Positions 32,623-42,273 are shown, numbered from the stretch's first letter. The stretch: DNA of 64,000 nucleotides from Hankyongella ginsenosidimutans (GCF_005144965.1 NZ_CP039704.1:1651001-1715000); one strand, 5' to 3'. Notes: generated from the letters alone by a model not told the origin. Made by a program: numbers and translations.

Positions 32623-33012
32623 TCAAAAGGCCAGAACGTAAACCCAGACCGCAAGCGTCAGTACGGTCGAGGCGACGAAAGTGAAAGCGGCGGTCTTGCG
32701 GCTGAACGCCGGATCGTAGCCGGCACCCGTGTCCATGAACAGGTGCCGCAGCCCCGAGCACAGGTGCTGGAAAAAGCCCCAGGTCAGGCCGATCAGCACC
32801 AGCAGGCCAAGCGGCGAGCCGATGAGTCCAAGGAAGTGCCCGTAAGCGCCTTCGCCCGATGCCGCCGCGCTCAACCACCAGACCAGCACGATGCCGCCCA
32901 CCAGCGCCATGCCGAGGCCGGTGGCGCGGTGCAGGATCGAGACAGCCATATTCGGCCGCCATTCGTAGACCTGAAGGTGCGGGGAGAGCGGACGGGCGCG
33001 GGTCTCTGCCAT
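32623..33012 (-). CDS. sdhC: Succinate dehydrogenase cytochrome b556 subunit
   Basis: Heme-binding anchor of complex II, 129 residues, intact. RPLSPHLQVYEWRPNMAVSILHRATG is the family signature (the SxxHRxTG quinone-site motif), and FFQHLCSGLRHLFMDTG contains the heme-ligand His. Three membrane helices. First gene of the sdhC-sdhD-sdhA operon, transcribed away from the quinone-reductase-like gene. Confidence 0.92.
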   Translation of the reverse strand: MAETRARPLSPHLQVYEWRPNMAVSILHRATGLGMALVGGIVLVWWLSAAASGEGAYGHFLGLIGSPLGLLVLIGLTWGFFQHLCSGLRHLFMDTGAGYDPAFSRKTAAFTFVASTVLTLAVWVYVLAF

Positions 33013-33137
33013 GGGTTCCTCAAGAGACTGACATATGTTCGCGCGACATTAGAAACGAAAGCGCGGACTTGGAAGCCAAGTTTTCGCAAATGTGACCGCA
33101 ATCCGACTATTTGACACTGCGCGACGTGGTCGCAGGC

Positions 33138-33250
33138 GGGTGGCGGGTCATTTTGAAATTCTGCCGCTCACCCTGAGCTGGACGAAGGGTGAGCGGCTCG
33201 TGGTTCGTCCTGGCTCACCACGAGCGGTTTTTCAGAATGATCCACCACCC
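33138..33250. repeat. REP-like double hairpin, TCATTTTGA variant
   Basis: Outer arms GGGTGGCGGGTCATTTTGAAA and TTTTTCAGAATGATCCACCACCC pair imperfectly. Inside are GCTCACCCT...AGGGTGAGC and GCTCGTGGT...ACCACGAGC. It lies between divergent sdhC and the oxidoreductase gene. Confidence 0.85.
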
Positions 33251-33307
33251 AAGCTTGTGCGCGTTCCGGCGCTCGGGCATTGTTTGTCGAATTTGGGGAG
33301 GATTTTC

Positions 33308-34301
33308 ATGAACAGTATCGCCGTTTGCCTCGCGCAGCGCCCGGTCGGCCTGCCCGGACCTGAATGCTTCACCCTGCGCGAAGCGCCGCTTCCCACGCCC
33401 GGCGAGGGGAGGTTCTGGTCGCCGTCTACTTCATCTCGATCGACCCGGCGATGCGCGGCTGGATGAACGAGGGTAAGTCCTACATCCCGCCGGTGCAACT
33501 GGGCGACGTCATGCGCGCGCTTGCTGTCGGCGAGGTCGTTGAGTCGCGCGCGCCGGGCTTTGCGGCTGGCGACTGGGTGCGCGGCGCGTTTGGCGTGCAG
33601 TCGCACTGCGCGGTCCCGGCCAAGGGGCTGAGCAAGATCGACCCGTGTTGGCCCCGCCTGCACGCTGGCTTGGCGGGCTGGGCATGCCCGGCATGACCGC
33701 CTACTTCGGGCTTCTGGACGTGTGCGCCCATCGGGAGGGCGATATCGTGCTGGTTTCAGCCGCCAACGGTGCCGTCGGCTCGGTCGTCGGCCAGTTGGCC
33801 AAGGCGCGCGGTTCAAAGGTGATTGGCGTCGCCGGCGGGCCGGAGAAATGCCGGCATGTGGTCGAGACTTATGGCTTTGACGCCTGCATCGATTACAAGT
33901 CCGAGCAGGTGGCGCGGCGCGTCCGCGACCTCGCGCCGGACGGCATCGACATCTACTTCGACAATGTCGGCGGCGAGACGCTGGAGGCGGCGCTGGCCAA
34001 CCTGCGCAAGGGCGCGCGCATCGGCATCTGCGGCGCGATCGGCGACTACAACGACATGGCGCACATGAAAGGACCGCGCAACTACCTCAACCTGCTCGTC
34101 TACAGTGCGCGCATGCAGGGCTTCGTCATCTTCGATTACGCGGCACGCTACGCAGAGGCGGAGGCGGCGCTTACGGCCCAGTACCGCGACGGCAAACTCA
34201 CGCTTGCCGAGCACATCGAGAAGGGGCTGGCACGCTTTCCGGAAGTGCTGGCCATGCTGTTCGACGGCCGCAACACCGCCAAGCTGGTGCTGGAGGTCTA
34301 G
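33308..34301 (+). CDS. NADP-dependent oxidoreductase, CurA/leukotriene B4 dehydrogenase-like MDR (frame broken twice)
   Basis: Zinc-free medium-chain reductase that reduces enones or alkenals with NADPH. It starts MNSIAVCLAQRPVGLPGPECF. VYFISIDPAMRGWMNEGKSYIPPVQLG, then GMPGMTAYFGLLDVC, the nucleotide loop VSAANGAVGSVVGQLAK (AXXGXXG) and FDNVGGETLEAAL are the YncB/CurA pattern. Frame changes near 33405 (G run) and 33648 each need one base. The TAG stop is also the first triplet of the short palindrome at 34299. Confidence 0.88.
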
Positions 34302-34341
34302 CAGCATGATTGCTGCAACCGATGGCGTGAATCATGGTCTA
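34299..34341. repeat. 43-bp TA-bounded palindrome overlapping the oxidoreductase stop
   Basis: It begins TAGCAGCATGATTGC and ends GGCGTGAATCATGGTCTA. Both ends read TAGnnnCATGATT from outside inward. It abuts the next element at a shared TA (34340-34341). Confidence 0.65.
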
Positions 34342-34595
34342 GCAGGCCGCTGAAGAAGTGGTTTCCCGCACTCCAAACCCACAGCCGTCACCTCGGCGAA
34401 AGCCGGGTCCATGGCTAACACCTTATATTCGTTGTGTATATATGCGACCATGGATTCCGGGCGGAGTTTATCCCCGTCAGAGCCTGATCGGTTGAGGTTG
34501 AAGCATATGTGCTTCAACCGAGGGCGTGAATCATGGTCTAGAAGGCCGGAATGACGAAATGAGGCTGTATTATTCCGCTTTTCAGCAGCCTGCTA
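34340..34595. repeat. 256-bp TA-bounded element with 17-22-bp terminal inverted repeats
   Basis: The left end TAGCAGGCCGCTGAAGAAG and the right end (reversed) TAGCAGGCTGCTGAAAAGC match at most positions. A second palindrome related to 8018-8075 is nested at 34479-34541. Inside is also a segment GTCACCTCGGCGAAAGCCGG-like. The right edge provides the MscS stop codon. No coding sequence. Confidence 0.75.
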
Positions 34596-35745
34596 GCGAG
34601 CGCTGTCTTCACCCCTCGTCGCCGAGCAGGGCGGAGAGCGCTCCAGGCGCTGCCCCTTCACGTGCAAGGTGCGCTGTGGATAGGGAATCTCGATGCCGTC
34701 GGCGTCGAAGCGCTCCTTGAGAAGCCGATTGTAGGCGCGCGCGATTTCCCACTTCGCTTGCGGGGCGGTCTTGATGCGCGCTTTGATGACGACCGCATTG
34801 TCGCCGAACTGGTCGACACCGAGGATGGCGATCGGCTCCAGGATCTTGTGGGCCAAAGCCGTGCCTTCCTGCAGCCTGGCGCCGGTTTCGGTGATGGCGC
34901 GGAAGACCAGATCGAGGTTGCTGTCGTAGGCGACGCCGATATCGAATACCGCATAGGAATAACCGCGGGTCATATTCTCGATGGCGGCGATCTCGCTGTA
35001 CGGGACGATGTGCTGCGTGCCTTCCAGATCGCGCAGCCGGACCGTGCGCACCCCATGCTCTCGACGGTGCCGACGTGGCTGCCGATCTTCACGACGTCGC
35101 CGAGGTCCATGGAATTCTCGAGCAGGATCATCAGACCCGTGAGGAAGTCCTTGACCAGGGTCTGCGCGCCAAAGCCTACCGCCAGGCCGACGATCCCGGC
35201 GCCCGCCAGCAGCGGGTGATGTCGAGGCCGACTTCGGCCAGGATCAGCAGCACGACCAGGCTGGCGATCATCACCCGCAATGTGCCGAACGCCACGGGGA
35301 TGACCGTTCGCAGGCGGCTCGATCCGCCGCCGCTGCCGGGAATGAACAGGAAGCGCACCACGCGCGGCACGCCGGTCCACGCAAGGCTCGCCAGCAGCAG
35401 GATCAGCGATACCCGTAGCGCATGGGTCATGATCACGCCGGGGTTCGTCAGCCAGCGATCGACCCGAAATCCCCAGATGACCAGGACGGCGAGAGTCGCA
35501 ACAACCCAGGCAAGGACGACGGCCGCCCGGCGCGGGAAGGAGACGGTCGACTGATCCGGTTTCCTGCGCAGGATCAGCTTGCGCGCGATGCCCAGCGCCA
35601 CAAAAATCAGTACGCAGACGATCGTGTTGACGATCAGTTGTTCCGGCGACAGCGCAGCGAGGCGGGCGACCGTTTCCGACAGCCAGTCGCGCCAGCTGTC
35701 GATCGGCAGCGCCTCGGGCGGCGGAAATTTGGGCGTTTGCGCCAT
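34593..35745 (-). CDS. mscS: Small-conductance mechanosensitive channel, MscS type (frame broken twice)
   Basis: Homo-oligomeric channel that opens under membrane tension during hypo-osmotic shock. Helices in the N-terminal 150 residues are followed by the pore-lining TM3 and beta domain in a second frame: [28 protein letters not shown], then [17 protein letters not shown] third frame supplies [20 protein letters not shown] and the C-terminal alpha/beta domain ending [14 protein letters not shown]. Frame changes are near 35215 and 35055. The TAG stop lies in the terminal repeat of the neighbouring element, so the last few codons may derive from that insertion. Confidence 0.88.
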
Positions 35746-35843
35746 TGCGGAACCTCATCTGTCGATTTCGGCGGTTGCCTCCGCCAGCGCCAGCGCCCTA
35801 GATAGGTCCGCGGGCTTGGGCCGGCAACCGCAGCGGGGGCACC

Positions 35844-36601
35844 ATGTTGGCGCTAAAGGACAAAACGGTTCTCATCACAGGCGGTTCCCGGGGATCGGCC
35901 GTGCCATTGTCCTGGCGGTCGCCAGTCGCGGGGCGCGGGTGATCGTGCATTACAACGGCGCACAGGCAGCCGCGCAGGCGACGCTGGAAGACGCCGGCGG
36001 CAACGGCGGGCTCGCACAGGCCGATCTGTCCCAGCCGCTCGCCGCCCGCAGCCTGTGGGATCGCGCGCTCGGCGTTGCCGGCGGGCGTATCGACGTGCTG
36101 ATCAACAATGCAGCCACCATGCGCCAGAGCGGCGTCGAGGCCGAATGGCAGGACTGGGCGGTGGACTGGCAGACGGTGATGCAGGTGAACCTGCTGGCAC
36201 CCGCCGATCTGGTGAAGGCGGCGGTGCCGCACTTCCTCGGCAATGGTGGCGGCCGGATCGTGAATGTGACCAGCCGCGCCGCGCACCGGGGCGACGCACC
36301 GGACTACATGCACTATGCCGCGTCCAAGGCGGCGCTGGCAGCGCTCACCAAGTCAGTCGCGCGCGGCTACGCCCGGCAGGGTGTGCTCGCGTTCAGCGTC
36401 GCGCCGGGCTTCACGCGCACGGACATGGCGCAGGATTGGGTCGACGCCTACGGCGAGGCCTACGCGACGCAGGACATCCCGCTGGGGCGCATGGCGACAC
36501 CGGAGGAGATTGGCGGGCTGGTCGCCTATCTGGCCGGCGAGGCGCCGGCGTCTTTGACGGGCGCAACCCTGGACGCAAACGGCGCCAGCTATGTGCGCTG
36601 A
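35844..36601 (+). CDS. Short-chain dehydrogenase/reductase (frame broken once)
   Basis: Classical SDR of about 252 residues. MLALKDKTVLITGGSRGIGRAIVLAVASRG opens it once one G is restored near 35893. NNAA, the catalytic Ser in VNVTSRAA, YMHYAASKAAL with Tyr/Lys, and APGFTRTDMAQ follow. TGATLDANGASYVR is the FabG-like C-terminus. It could be an oxoacyl reductase or an unrelated alcohol dehydrogenase; the substrate is unknown. It is divergent from mscS. Confidence 0.82.
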
Positions 36602-36674
36602 AGGTCGACACCTTGTTGATCCCGCCTGTGCAGGGCACTATGTCGTCGATAAAGGCACTAACTAGGATTCTCCC

Positions 36675-36998
36675 ATGACCACGTTCGATTCGCGGGAAAA
36701 GGCTTTCGAAGACAAATTCGCGCACGACGCAGAGCTGGTGTTCAAGGTGACGGCGCGCCGTAACAAGCTGCTTGGCATCTGGGCGGCGGAGCTGCTGAAG
36801 CTGACGCCTGCGGAAGCGGACAGTTACGCCAAGAGCGTGATCGCCGCCGATTTCGAGGAGGCGGGCGACGAGGATGTCTTGCGCAAGGTGCACGGCGATC
36901 TGGCTGCGCGCGGCGTCGAGATCAGCGAGGCGGAAGTGCGGCGTGCCATGGACGAGAAGATGGTCGAGGCCCGCCGCCAGTTCATGGAAAGCCTCTGA
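36675..36998 (+). CDS. DUF1476 protein, ATP synthase zeta-type inhibitor
   Basis: 107-residue soluble protein with the DUF1476 pattern: FDSREKAFEDKFAHDAELVFKVTARRNKLLG then WAAELLKLTPAEADSYAKSVI. In Paracoccus and relatives this family is the zeta subunit that blocks ATP hydrolysis by F1Fo ATP synthase through its N-terminal segment. Intact. It is followed one base later by bolA and then grxD, a common alphaproteobacterial order. Confidence 0.9.
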   Translation: MTTFDSREKAFEDKFAHDAELVFKVTARRNKLLGIWAAELLKLTPAEADSYAKSVIAADFEEAGDEDVLRKVHGDLAARGVEISEAEVRRAMDEKMVEARRQFMESL

Positions 36999-36999
36999 C

Positions 37000-37236
37000 A
37001 TGGCGATGGACCCGCGCGAGGTCGCAGCGCTGATCAAGGCGGCGATCCCCGATGCCGCGGTCGAGATGGGCCGTTTCGGCGAGGATAACGATCACCTGAC
37101 CGCAAAGGTCACCTCGGCGGCGTTCGCGGGTCTGCCGCGCGTGCGCCAGCACCAGATGGTCTATGCGGCGCTCGGGCCGCGCATGGGGGCGGAGCTGCAT
37201 GCGCTGGCGCTGACCACCGTGACGCCGGACGTCTGA
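37000..37236 (+). CDS. bolA: BolA-family protein
   Basis: 78-residue BolA/IbaG-type protein; BolA proteins partner with CGFS glutaredoxins in iron-sulfur cluster traffic. VAALIKAAIPDAAVEMG and the C-terminal FAGLPRVRQHQMVYAALGPRMGAELHALALTTVTP are characteristic, with the conserved His in RQHQMVY and in ELHALAL. Its glutaredoxin partner is the next gene. Confidence 0.92.
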   Translation: MAMDPREVAALIKAAIPDAAVEMGRFGEDNDHLTAKVTSAAFAGLPRVRQHQMVYAALGPRMGAELHALALTTVTPDV

Positions 37237-37306
37237 TCGTATAGCCTCTTCACATTCCGCCGTGCGCCCCCATTTGGGAGCGCATGTCAGCTATTCAGGA
37301 GACCCC

Positions 37307-37636
37307 ATGACCCTGCCGATCGCCGAGCGCATCCGGGAGACCGTCACCGCCAACGATGTCGTGCTGTTCATGAAGGGCACGCATCTTTTCCCGCAGTGCG
37401 GTTTCTCCGCCCGCGCGGTATCGATACTCGAGCATTTTGGCGTGGAATTCGCCAGCTTCGATGTGCTGCAGGACGCCGAACTGCGCCAGGGCATCAAGGA
37501 TTATTCGAGCTGGCCGACCATCCCGCAGCTCTACATCAAGGGCGAGTTCGTCGGCGGCTCCGATATCATGATGGAAATGGCGCAGTCGGGCGAGCTGGAG
37601 CAGCTCCTGCGCGACAAGGGCCTCGCCGCCGTCTGA
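37307..37636 (+). CDS. grxD: Monothiol glutaredoxin, Grx4 type
   Basis: Iron-sulfur cluster carrier. The active site CGFS is at residues 31-34 of a 109-residue protein, preceded by the VVLFMKGTHLFPQ strand and followed by WPTIPQLYIKGEFVGGSDIM, which binds glutathione. AGGAGA lies just upstream of the chosen ATG. It forms a functional pair with bolA, 70 bases upstream. Confidence 0.94.
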   Translation: MTLPIAERIRETVTANDVVLFMKGTHLFPQCGFSARAVSILEHFGVEFASFDVLQDAELRQGIKDYSSWPTIPQLYIKGEFVGGSDIMMEMAQSGELEQLLRDKGLAAV

Positions 37637-37663
37637 TCGCGGCAGGCGAGGCGCTTTGGCGCG

Positions 37664-37981
37664 TCAGTCGCCGGGCGCGATGGTGACGCGCAGGCCGTCG
37701 AGTCCGTCATGCATTTCGATCTGGCAGGACAGGCGCGAATTCGCCTCGCGATGGTCGCTGGTCTCGAGCAGTTCGTTCTCGTCGGCCTCCATCGAGTCGA
37801 GCTTGCCCAGCCATTCGTCGTCGACATAGACGTGGCAGGTCGCGCAGGAGCATGAGCCGCCGCACAGCGCCAGCAACTCGTCGAAGCCGTTGTCGCGGAT
37901 GATCTCCATCACCGACAGGCCGACTTCGGCCTCGATCTCGGTTTCTTCGCCGTCTCTGTTGGTTACGTGTATCTTTGCCAT
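37664..37981 (-). CDS. 2Fe-2S ferredoxin, adrenodoxin type
   Basis: 105-residue electron carrier. The cluster ligands follow the vertebrate-type pattern Cys40-X5-Cys46-X2-Cys49 with Cys86 ([15 protein letters not shown] and RLSCQIEM). [21 protein letters not shown] is the conserved opening. It is convergent with grxD. Its partner could be a P450, a Rieske oxygenase or iron-sulfur assembly; nothing nearby decides. Confidence 0.92.
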   Translation of the reverse strand: MAKIHVTNRDGEETEIEAEVGLSVMEIIRDNGFDELLALCGGSCSCATCHVYVDDEWLGKLDSMEADENELLETSDHREANSRLSCQIEMHDGLDGLRVTIAPGD

Positions 37982-38046
37982 TGTAAGCCCCACAGTTCTC
38001 TTGCTTTCTTCTAGCTTGCGAAGTCTGCAATGCAAGGTGCTGAGGA

Positions 38047-38151
38047 GTTGTGGACCATTTTGAGATTTTACCGCGCACCCTGAGCTGGACGAAGGGGCGG
38101 CTCGTGGTTCGTCCAGCTCACCACGAGCGGATTTTTAAGATAACCCACGAC
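38047..38151. repeat. REP-like double hairpin between ferredoxin and alkA genes
   Basis: Outer arms GTTGTGGACCATTTTGA and TTAAGATAACCCACGAC are partly complementary. The inner GCTCGTGGT/ACCACGAGC hairpin is intact; the other arm is shortened (GCGCACCCTGAGC...GGGGCGGC). Confidence 0.78.
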
Positions 38152-38167
38152 CTGTTGAGGAGTGCGG

Positions 38168-38784
38168 ATGGGACTAAGTGCGGAACATCTGGAATCGAGC
38201 CTGCGCGCCGTCGCCGGGGATGATCCGGTCGTGCGGGTCGCCCTGGAGGCTGTCGGCACGCCCGCGCCGCGCATCGCCGCGCGCGGCTACGCAGCGCTGC
38301 TGCGTGCGGTGGTGGCGCAGCAGCTTTCGGTGAAGGCGGCCGCCGCCATTCACGGGCGGCTGGCGGCGCTGATCCCGCTCGATGATCCGCAGGCGCTGTT
38401 GGCGCAGGACGACGACAGCCTGCGCGGCTGTGGCCTCAGCCGGCCGAAAATCGCCTATGCGCGCGCCCTTGCCGAGGCGGTTGCGACCGGCCAACTGGCG
38501 CTTGACGCCCTGCCGGCGGACGATGAGGCGGCGGTTGCCGCGATCGGCGCGGTCAAGGGTTCGGGCGCTGGAGCGCGGAAGTCTATCTGCTGTTCGCCGA
38601 AGGGCGCGCCGACATCCTGCCGGCGGGCGATCTGGCGTTGCAGGAAGCCACGCGCCGCCTGCTGCGGCTGGAGGCGCGGCCGTCGGAGAAGGCCCTGCGG
38701 GACATCGGCGCACGCTGGCGCCCGCATCGCGGGGCCATGGCGATCTTTCTCTGGCACTATTACGCCAACACCGCGCCGCTTTGA
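38168..38784 (+). CDS. alkA: DNA-3-methyladenine glycosylase II-like (frame broken once)
   Basis: Base-excision repair glycosylase of the HhH-GPD fold, about 205 residues. YAALLRAVVAQQLSVKAAAAIHGRLAAL is the AlkA/MPG signature. AIGAVKGFGRWSAEVYLLFAEGRADILPAGDLALQ holds the HhH and the catalytic Asp; one G is missing near 38563 in this stretch. It ends with the SWRPHRGAMAIFLWHYY-type block. An in-frame GTG two codons earlier is an alternative start. Confidence 0.88.
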
Positions 38785-38803
38785 GGCCTGCGCACCGCCG
38801 TCA

Positions 38804-39643
38804 TCAGCAGTGCGTCGGGGGCAAAGCTTCCAGCTTGCCGATCGTCTCCGTCAGCTCCTTCTGGCGGTTCCACGGCAGGAAGTGATTCTCGTCAGGAATG
38901 GTCACGGTTTCGACCGGGGCCGCTGTAAAGCGCGCCTGCATGAACGCCATGTTGGAGTAGGGCACGAGCGGGTCTTTCGTGCCGTGGACGATGTAGATCG
39001 GGCAGCGGATCGCGCCGAGCTTCGGCTCAAGCGCCTCCAGGTGCGTTTTCAGCGCAATCAACTCATAATTGGCGTTGCGGAGCGCACGGGGAGAATCGAC
39101 CGGAACGGCCACCAGGTGCCGACCCACTGAATCGTTTGAATCCGCTCCAGCGACGGGTCGAGCGAGCCGGCGGCAATCAGCAATCCGCCCACCTTATCGG
39201 GATAATCGGCGGCGACCTGTGCGACGATCGGGCCGCCAAGCGAATGCCCGACCAATATCGGCCAGGCACCGTTGCGCTCCACCAGCAGCGGGACGAGCGC
39301 AGACGCCTGGTCGACAAGCGAGGTGACCGCTTTTCGGGTCCGCTGTCGCCGAAGCCCGGGCGGTCGACCGAGATGTATTCAAAGCCGGGCGGTGTATGCA
39401 GCAGGAATTCACCCCAGCCTTCAGCATCGCCCGGCGTGCCGTGGACAAAGATCACGCGCCGCCCGCCTGGGTCGCCGGCGTGCAGGTAGCTGATCTTTGC
39501 GCCTTGGGGGCTTCGTAGCTGGCGCGCGGCAGGCGCTCGATCTGGGCTTTGACCGTGTCCTGAAGCTCGCCGGGGCCGCATGCGGCGACGGCAAGGCTGA
39601 GTCCTGCCGCCGCCAGTTTCTTCAGGGCAGACAGTAGACGCAT
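38804..39643 (-). CDS. Alpha/beta hydrolase lipoprotein (frame broken about three times)
   Basis: Secreted hydrolase. The N-terminus MRLLSALKKLAAAGLSLAVAAC is a lipoprotein signal (lipobox AVAAC). FVHGTPGDAEGWGEFL is the oxyanion loop, SVDRPGFGDSG follows, LVGHSLGGPIVAQVAADYP carries the nucleophile Ser, YIVHGTKDPLVPYS the Asp, and ENHFLPWNRQ the His. Frame changes are near 39505, 39335 and 39110. It starts inside the end of the DoxX gene (TAATG). Confidence 0.82.
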
Positions 39644-40140
39644 TAGCTGCGCGCTGGTGCCGCGCTGCGGTTCAGCAGCCCCAGGATTGTGTCCTTGTTG
39701 AGGTACAGCAAGACCAGCCCGGACACCCACACACCGCACGCCATGCCGAACAGCAGCCCGCCGTCCGGGGTTGACACGCCGTTCTCGAAGCTCGGAACAG
39801 AAACACCAAGCGGCGTGAACAGATGGAAGAAGATCGCGCCGCTGATCACGCCGACCGACATGGCTGCGCCGACGATCTGAAGGATGCGCAGTTTCTGGGT
39901 AAGGCCAAGCAGAAGCAGCGTACTGGCAATCAGCTCGGCAGTGCCGATGACATATTGCGAGAAGATGCCGTCCCGCGCGAAGATGCCGTCAAAACCCAGG
40001 CTTGCCGCCCATGTGTTCAGAGTACCGAAGATATAGTCGGTCTCTGGCGATCCCGTGAATTTGTAGAACAGGGACTGGATGAACACGAAGGCGATGTAGA
40101 TCGTCAGGACAATCGGCAGATATTTTCGGACATTGCTCAT
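39643..40140 (-). CDS. DoxX-like integral membrane protein
   Basis: 165 residues, intact, with four predicted membrane helices (YLPIVLTIYIAFVFIQSLFYKF, then ELIASTLLLLG, VGVISGAIFFHLF and ACGVWVSGLVLLYL). This is the DoxX/DoxD-like or DUF417-like fold of small quinone- or redox-associated membrane proteins. ATG MSNVRKYLP was preferred to one six codons earlier. It lies between the YHS-protein gene and the lipoprotein hydrolase gene, same strand and tightly spaced. Confidence 0.65.
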   Translation of the reverse strand: MSNVRKYLPIVLTIYIAFVFIQSLFYKFTGSPETDYIFGTLNTWAASLGFDGIFARDGIFSQYVIGTAELIASTLLLLGLTQKLRILQIVGAAMSVGVISGAIFFHLFTPLGVSVPSFENGVSTPDGGLLFGMACGVWVSGLVLLYLNKDTILGLLNRSAAPARS

Positions 40141-40168
40141 GGCAGGGGACTCCCTCACTTAGTCTGAT

Positions 40169-40630
40169 TTACTTGCCCAGAACCTTCGGCCAGTTGGCAT
40201 TGGCCGCCTTGATGTACTCGCCCTGCTTGGCAACCCACTTCTTGCCGATATCGGCATCGTAGTTCAGGTAGAGCTTGCCGTCGACGATTTTCCAGACTTT
40301 GGGGTCAGAGGAGGCCGTGGAATTCATGGCGACAGCATAGGCGCAGTAACCGCCGAACTGCGGGGCATAAGCCGTTGGCGACTTGGCGAAAGCGTCACGA
40401 TTTTCTGCGCTGGAGAAACGCCATTCCGCGCCCATCCACTTGTAGGTGAACTGCTTGTCGCCCTTGACCGGCTGTCCGGCCTTGAAATAGGCGACCGGAT
40501 CGTAGCCACTGACGGCGACGCTGCTGAACGTGCCGGTGTAGATCGGAGCCTCGGCGGCGTAGGCAACGGCCGGAACAGCGATCGGGCTCAGGATCGCCAG
40601 GGCCAGCAAGGCGCGGATGTTCAGGGTCAT
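40169..40630 (-). CDS. Secreted YHS-domain protein
   Basis: 153 residues with a signal peptide (MTLNIRALLALAILSPIAVPAVAYA). The YHS region reads VAVSGYDPVAYFKAGQPVKGDKQFTYKWMGAEWRFSSAENRDAFAKSP, then FGGYCAYAVA. YHS domains often bind metal through conserved Cys/His and are found with copper or heme proteins; function here is unknown. First of the cluster YHS-DoxX-hydrolase. Confidence 0.85.
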   Translation of the reverse strand: MTLNIRALLALAILSPIAVPAVAYAAEAPIYTGTFSSVAVSGYDPVAYFKAGQPVKGDKQFTYKWMGAEWRFSSAENRDAFAKSPTAYAPQFGGYCAYAVAMNSTASSDPKVWKIVDGKLYLNYDADIGKKWVAKQGEYIKAANANWPKVLGK

Positions 40631-40722
40631 GATCGTCTCCTTATCTGTGCGCCAGACGCCGGCGCGAGCGTTATATCCAGTTTTCGCACACAACGGCAAA
40701 AGTTACGACGCATTGAATATGT

Positions 40723-41576
40723 TTAACAGACACCATAGGTCCATCCCTCCGTGCACGCAATTGCGGCGGATAGAGGAGACGGGGTCCAGTATGATCTGTC
40801 GCTGGCGCAGGCGCGGAGTGCCGCTGATGCCACCAGGGCATCGGTCATGTCGTCGGTGAGGACAGAAGCTGGCACCATCGAAGGGCTGCCAAGCGCTGCA
40901 AGCGCCTGGTCTAAATGGGAAACGTCCCGGATTTTTCGCCCCGACAATCCTGCCTGACGCAGAAAGGCCTGGCAGTAGATTTCCACGACGGCGCTTAACC
41001 CGGGGATATGCGGCTGGAACGGCCAGATCGCGACATGCGGGTGCAGGCGGTGCAGCAGGCGCATGCCGGCAAAGCTCGCCTTGGCGACCTGAGCGGCGCC
41101 GATCGCATCAAATACGCTGGAGGGTTTGCGGCCGCCCGTGGCGTTATAGCGACGCTCGCATGCGCGCAGTCGCATGTACGGCGCTTCGGTCCATCTGCCG
41201 CGCCGAGGTAGAAGTAGCGCCGGGCATGTTCGGTCACGAAGTCGGCCGCCCCAAGATCAGCGGCAGCGCAGACCGACTCGACATGCGCCCAGAAGCCCGG
41301 ACCATCGTCCGCCGTCGCATGGCCGGGCAAGTATGCGCCGCAATCGAAGTAGGGCGGCGCAAACGAAAAATCGAAGCCGATCAGAGCCGGCGGGCCAGGC
41401 AGTACCTGCGTCAGCAGCCAGTCGAGCACCGCGGCGCGCCGCCAGCCGCCCGGTTGCTCGACAAGAGCCGGCGGATCGCCGCCGGCCGTGCAGACGGCGA
41501 CCTGGATTTTCCGGGAGTACCCCGATTTCGCGCCGGACCAGTCGATGCCGATGAACCGCGCGAAGCCGCCGATCAT
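40723..41576 (-). CDS. DUF429 family protein, predicted RNase H-like nuclease (frame broken once)
   Basis: About 284 residues. The N-terminus FIGIDWSGAKSGYSRKIQVAV and ALIGFDFSFAPPYFDCGAYLPG carry the conserved Asp residues of the DUF429/RNase H-like fold. A second frame, joined near 41180, gives RKPSSVFDAIGAAQVAKASFAG and SVLTDDMTDALVASAALRA with the C-terminal acidic pair. It overlaps the preceding membrane-protein gene by four bases, so it is the last gene of the tat-containing operon. Function is not known. Confidence 0.75.
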
Positions 41577-42273
41577 GCGCGCGGCGGCAGGGTCACAAGC
41601 ACAAGATAGGTCCGGGTCGCCACCGCGTAGGACAGGCCGATCGCGCTGATGGTGACGACGGAGTCGATCAGCGCTGCCGCCAGCCCACGCTCGGGCGGCT
41701 TGTTGAGCGGCATCCCGGCTGCCTGGTAGGCCATGAGGCCAAGCACGAGGATCGCCAGCACCAGGCCGCTGGTCAGCAGCACCAACCCCAGCAGCGCCAG
41801 ACGGCGGCCTTGCGTCAAGGCATGGGAGCGCTTGAGCGCATCGACGATCGACAGCTTTTCGAACAGGGCGGCCGGCGGTGCGACAAGGGTGACGATCGCC
41901 ACGAATATCCCCGGCAGGACCAGCATGATCGACCCGAGCAGAATGCCGATGAAGATCACGACCGAGAGACCGACTAGCGTCGCGACATGCGGCGCGACGC
42001 TCGCCCTCAGAGCGGAGAAACCCGGCTGGCCGCCCGTCGAATAGGCATGGAACAGACCAAGCGTGAAGACGCCGAACAACATCACGCAGATTTCCATCAC
42101 GATCTGCGCGAACAGGAAATCACCCCCGCCAGGCCAAGTCGCGGCAGTGCAAGATTGACCAAGATTTCTGGCAGCACCACCAGCGGCAGCGCCAGATTGA
42201 GCAGCGGTGCCGCACAGGCACGCAAACCCAGCAGCGACTCGCGCAGGATGGTGAGACTGTCCAGGTCTCTCAT
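41573..42273 (-). CDS. Multi-pass membrane protein downstream of tatC (frame broken once)
   Basis: About 233 residues with five or six hydrophobic helices. It starts MRDLDSLTILRESLLGLRACAAPLLNLALPLVVLPEILV; a base is missing in the G run near 42125 and the frame resumes at GGDFLFAQIVMEICVMLFGVF. GSIMLVLPGIFVAIVTLVAPPAALFE followed by LKRSHALTQGRRLALLGLVLL resembles the glycerophosphodiesterase-type membrane domain. It overlaps tatC and the DUF429 gene as ATGA on both sides. Confidence 0.65.
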
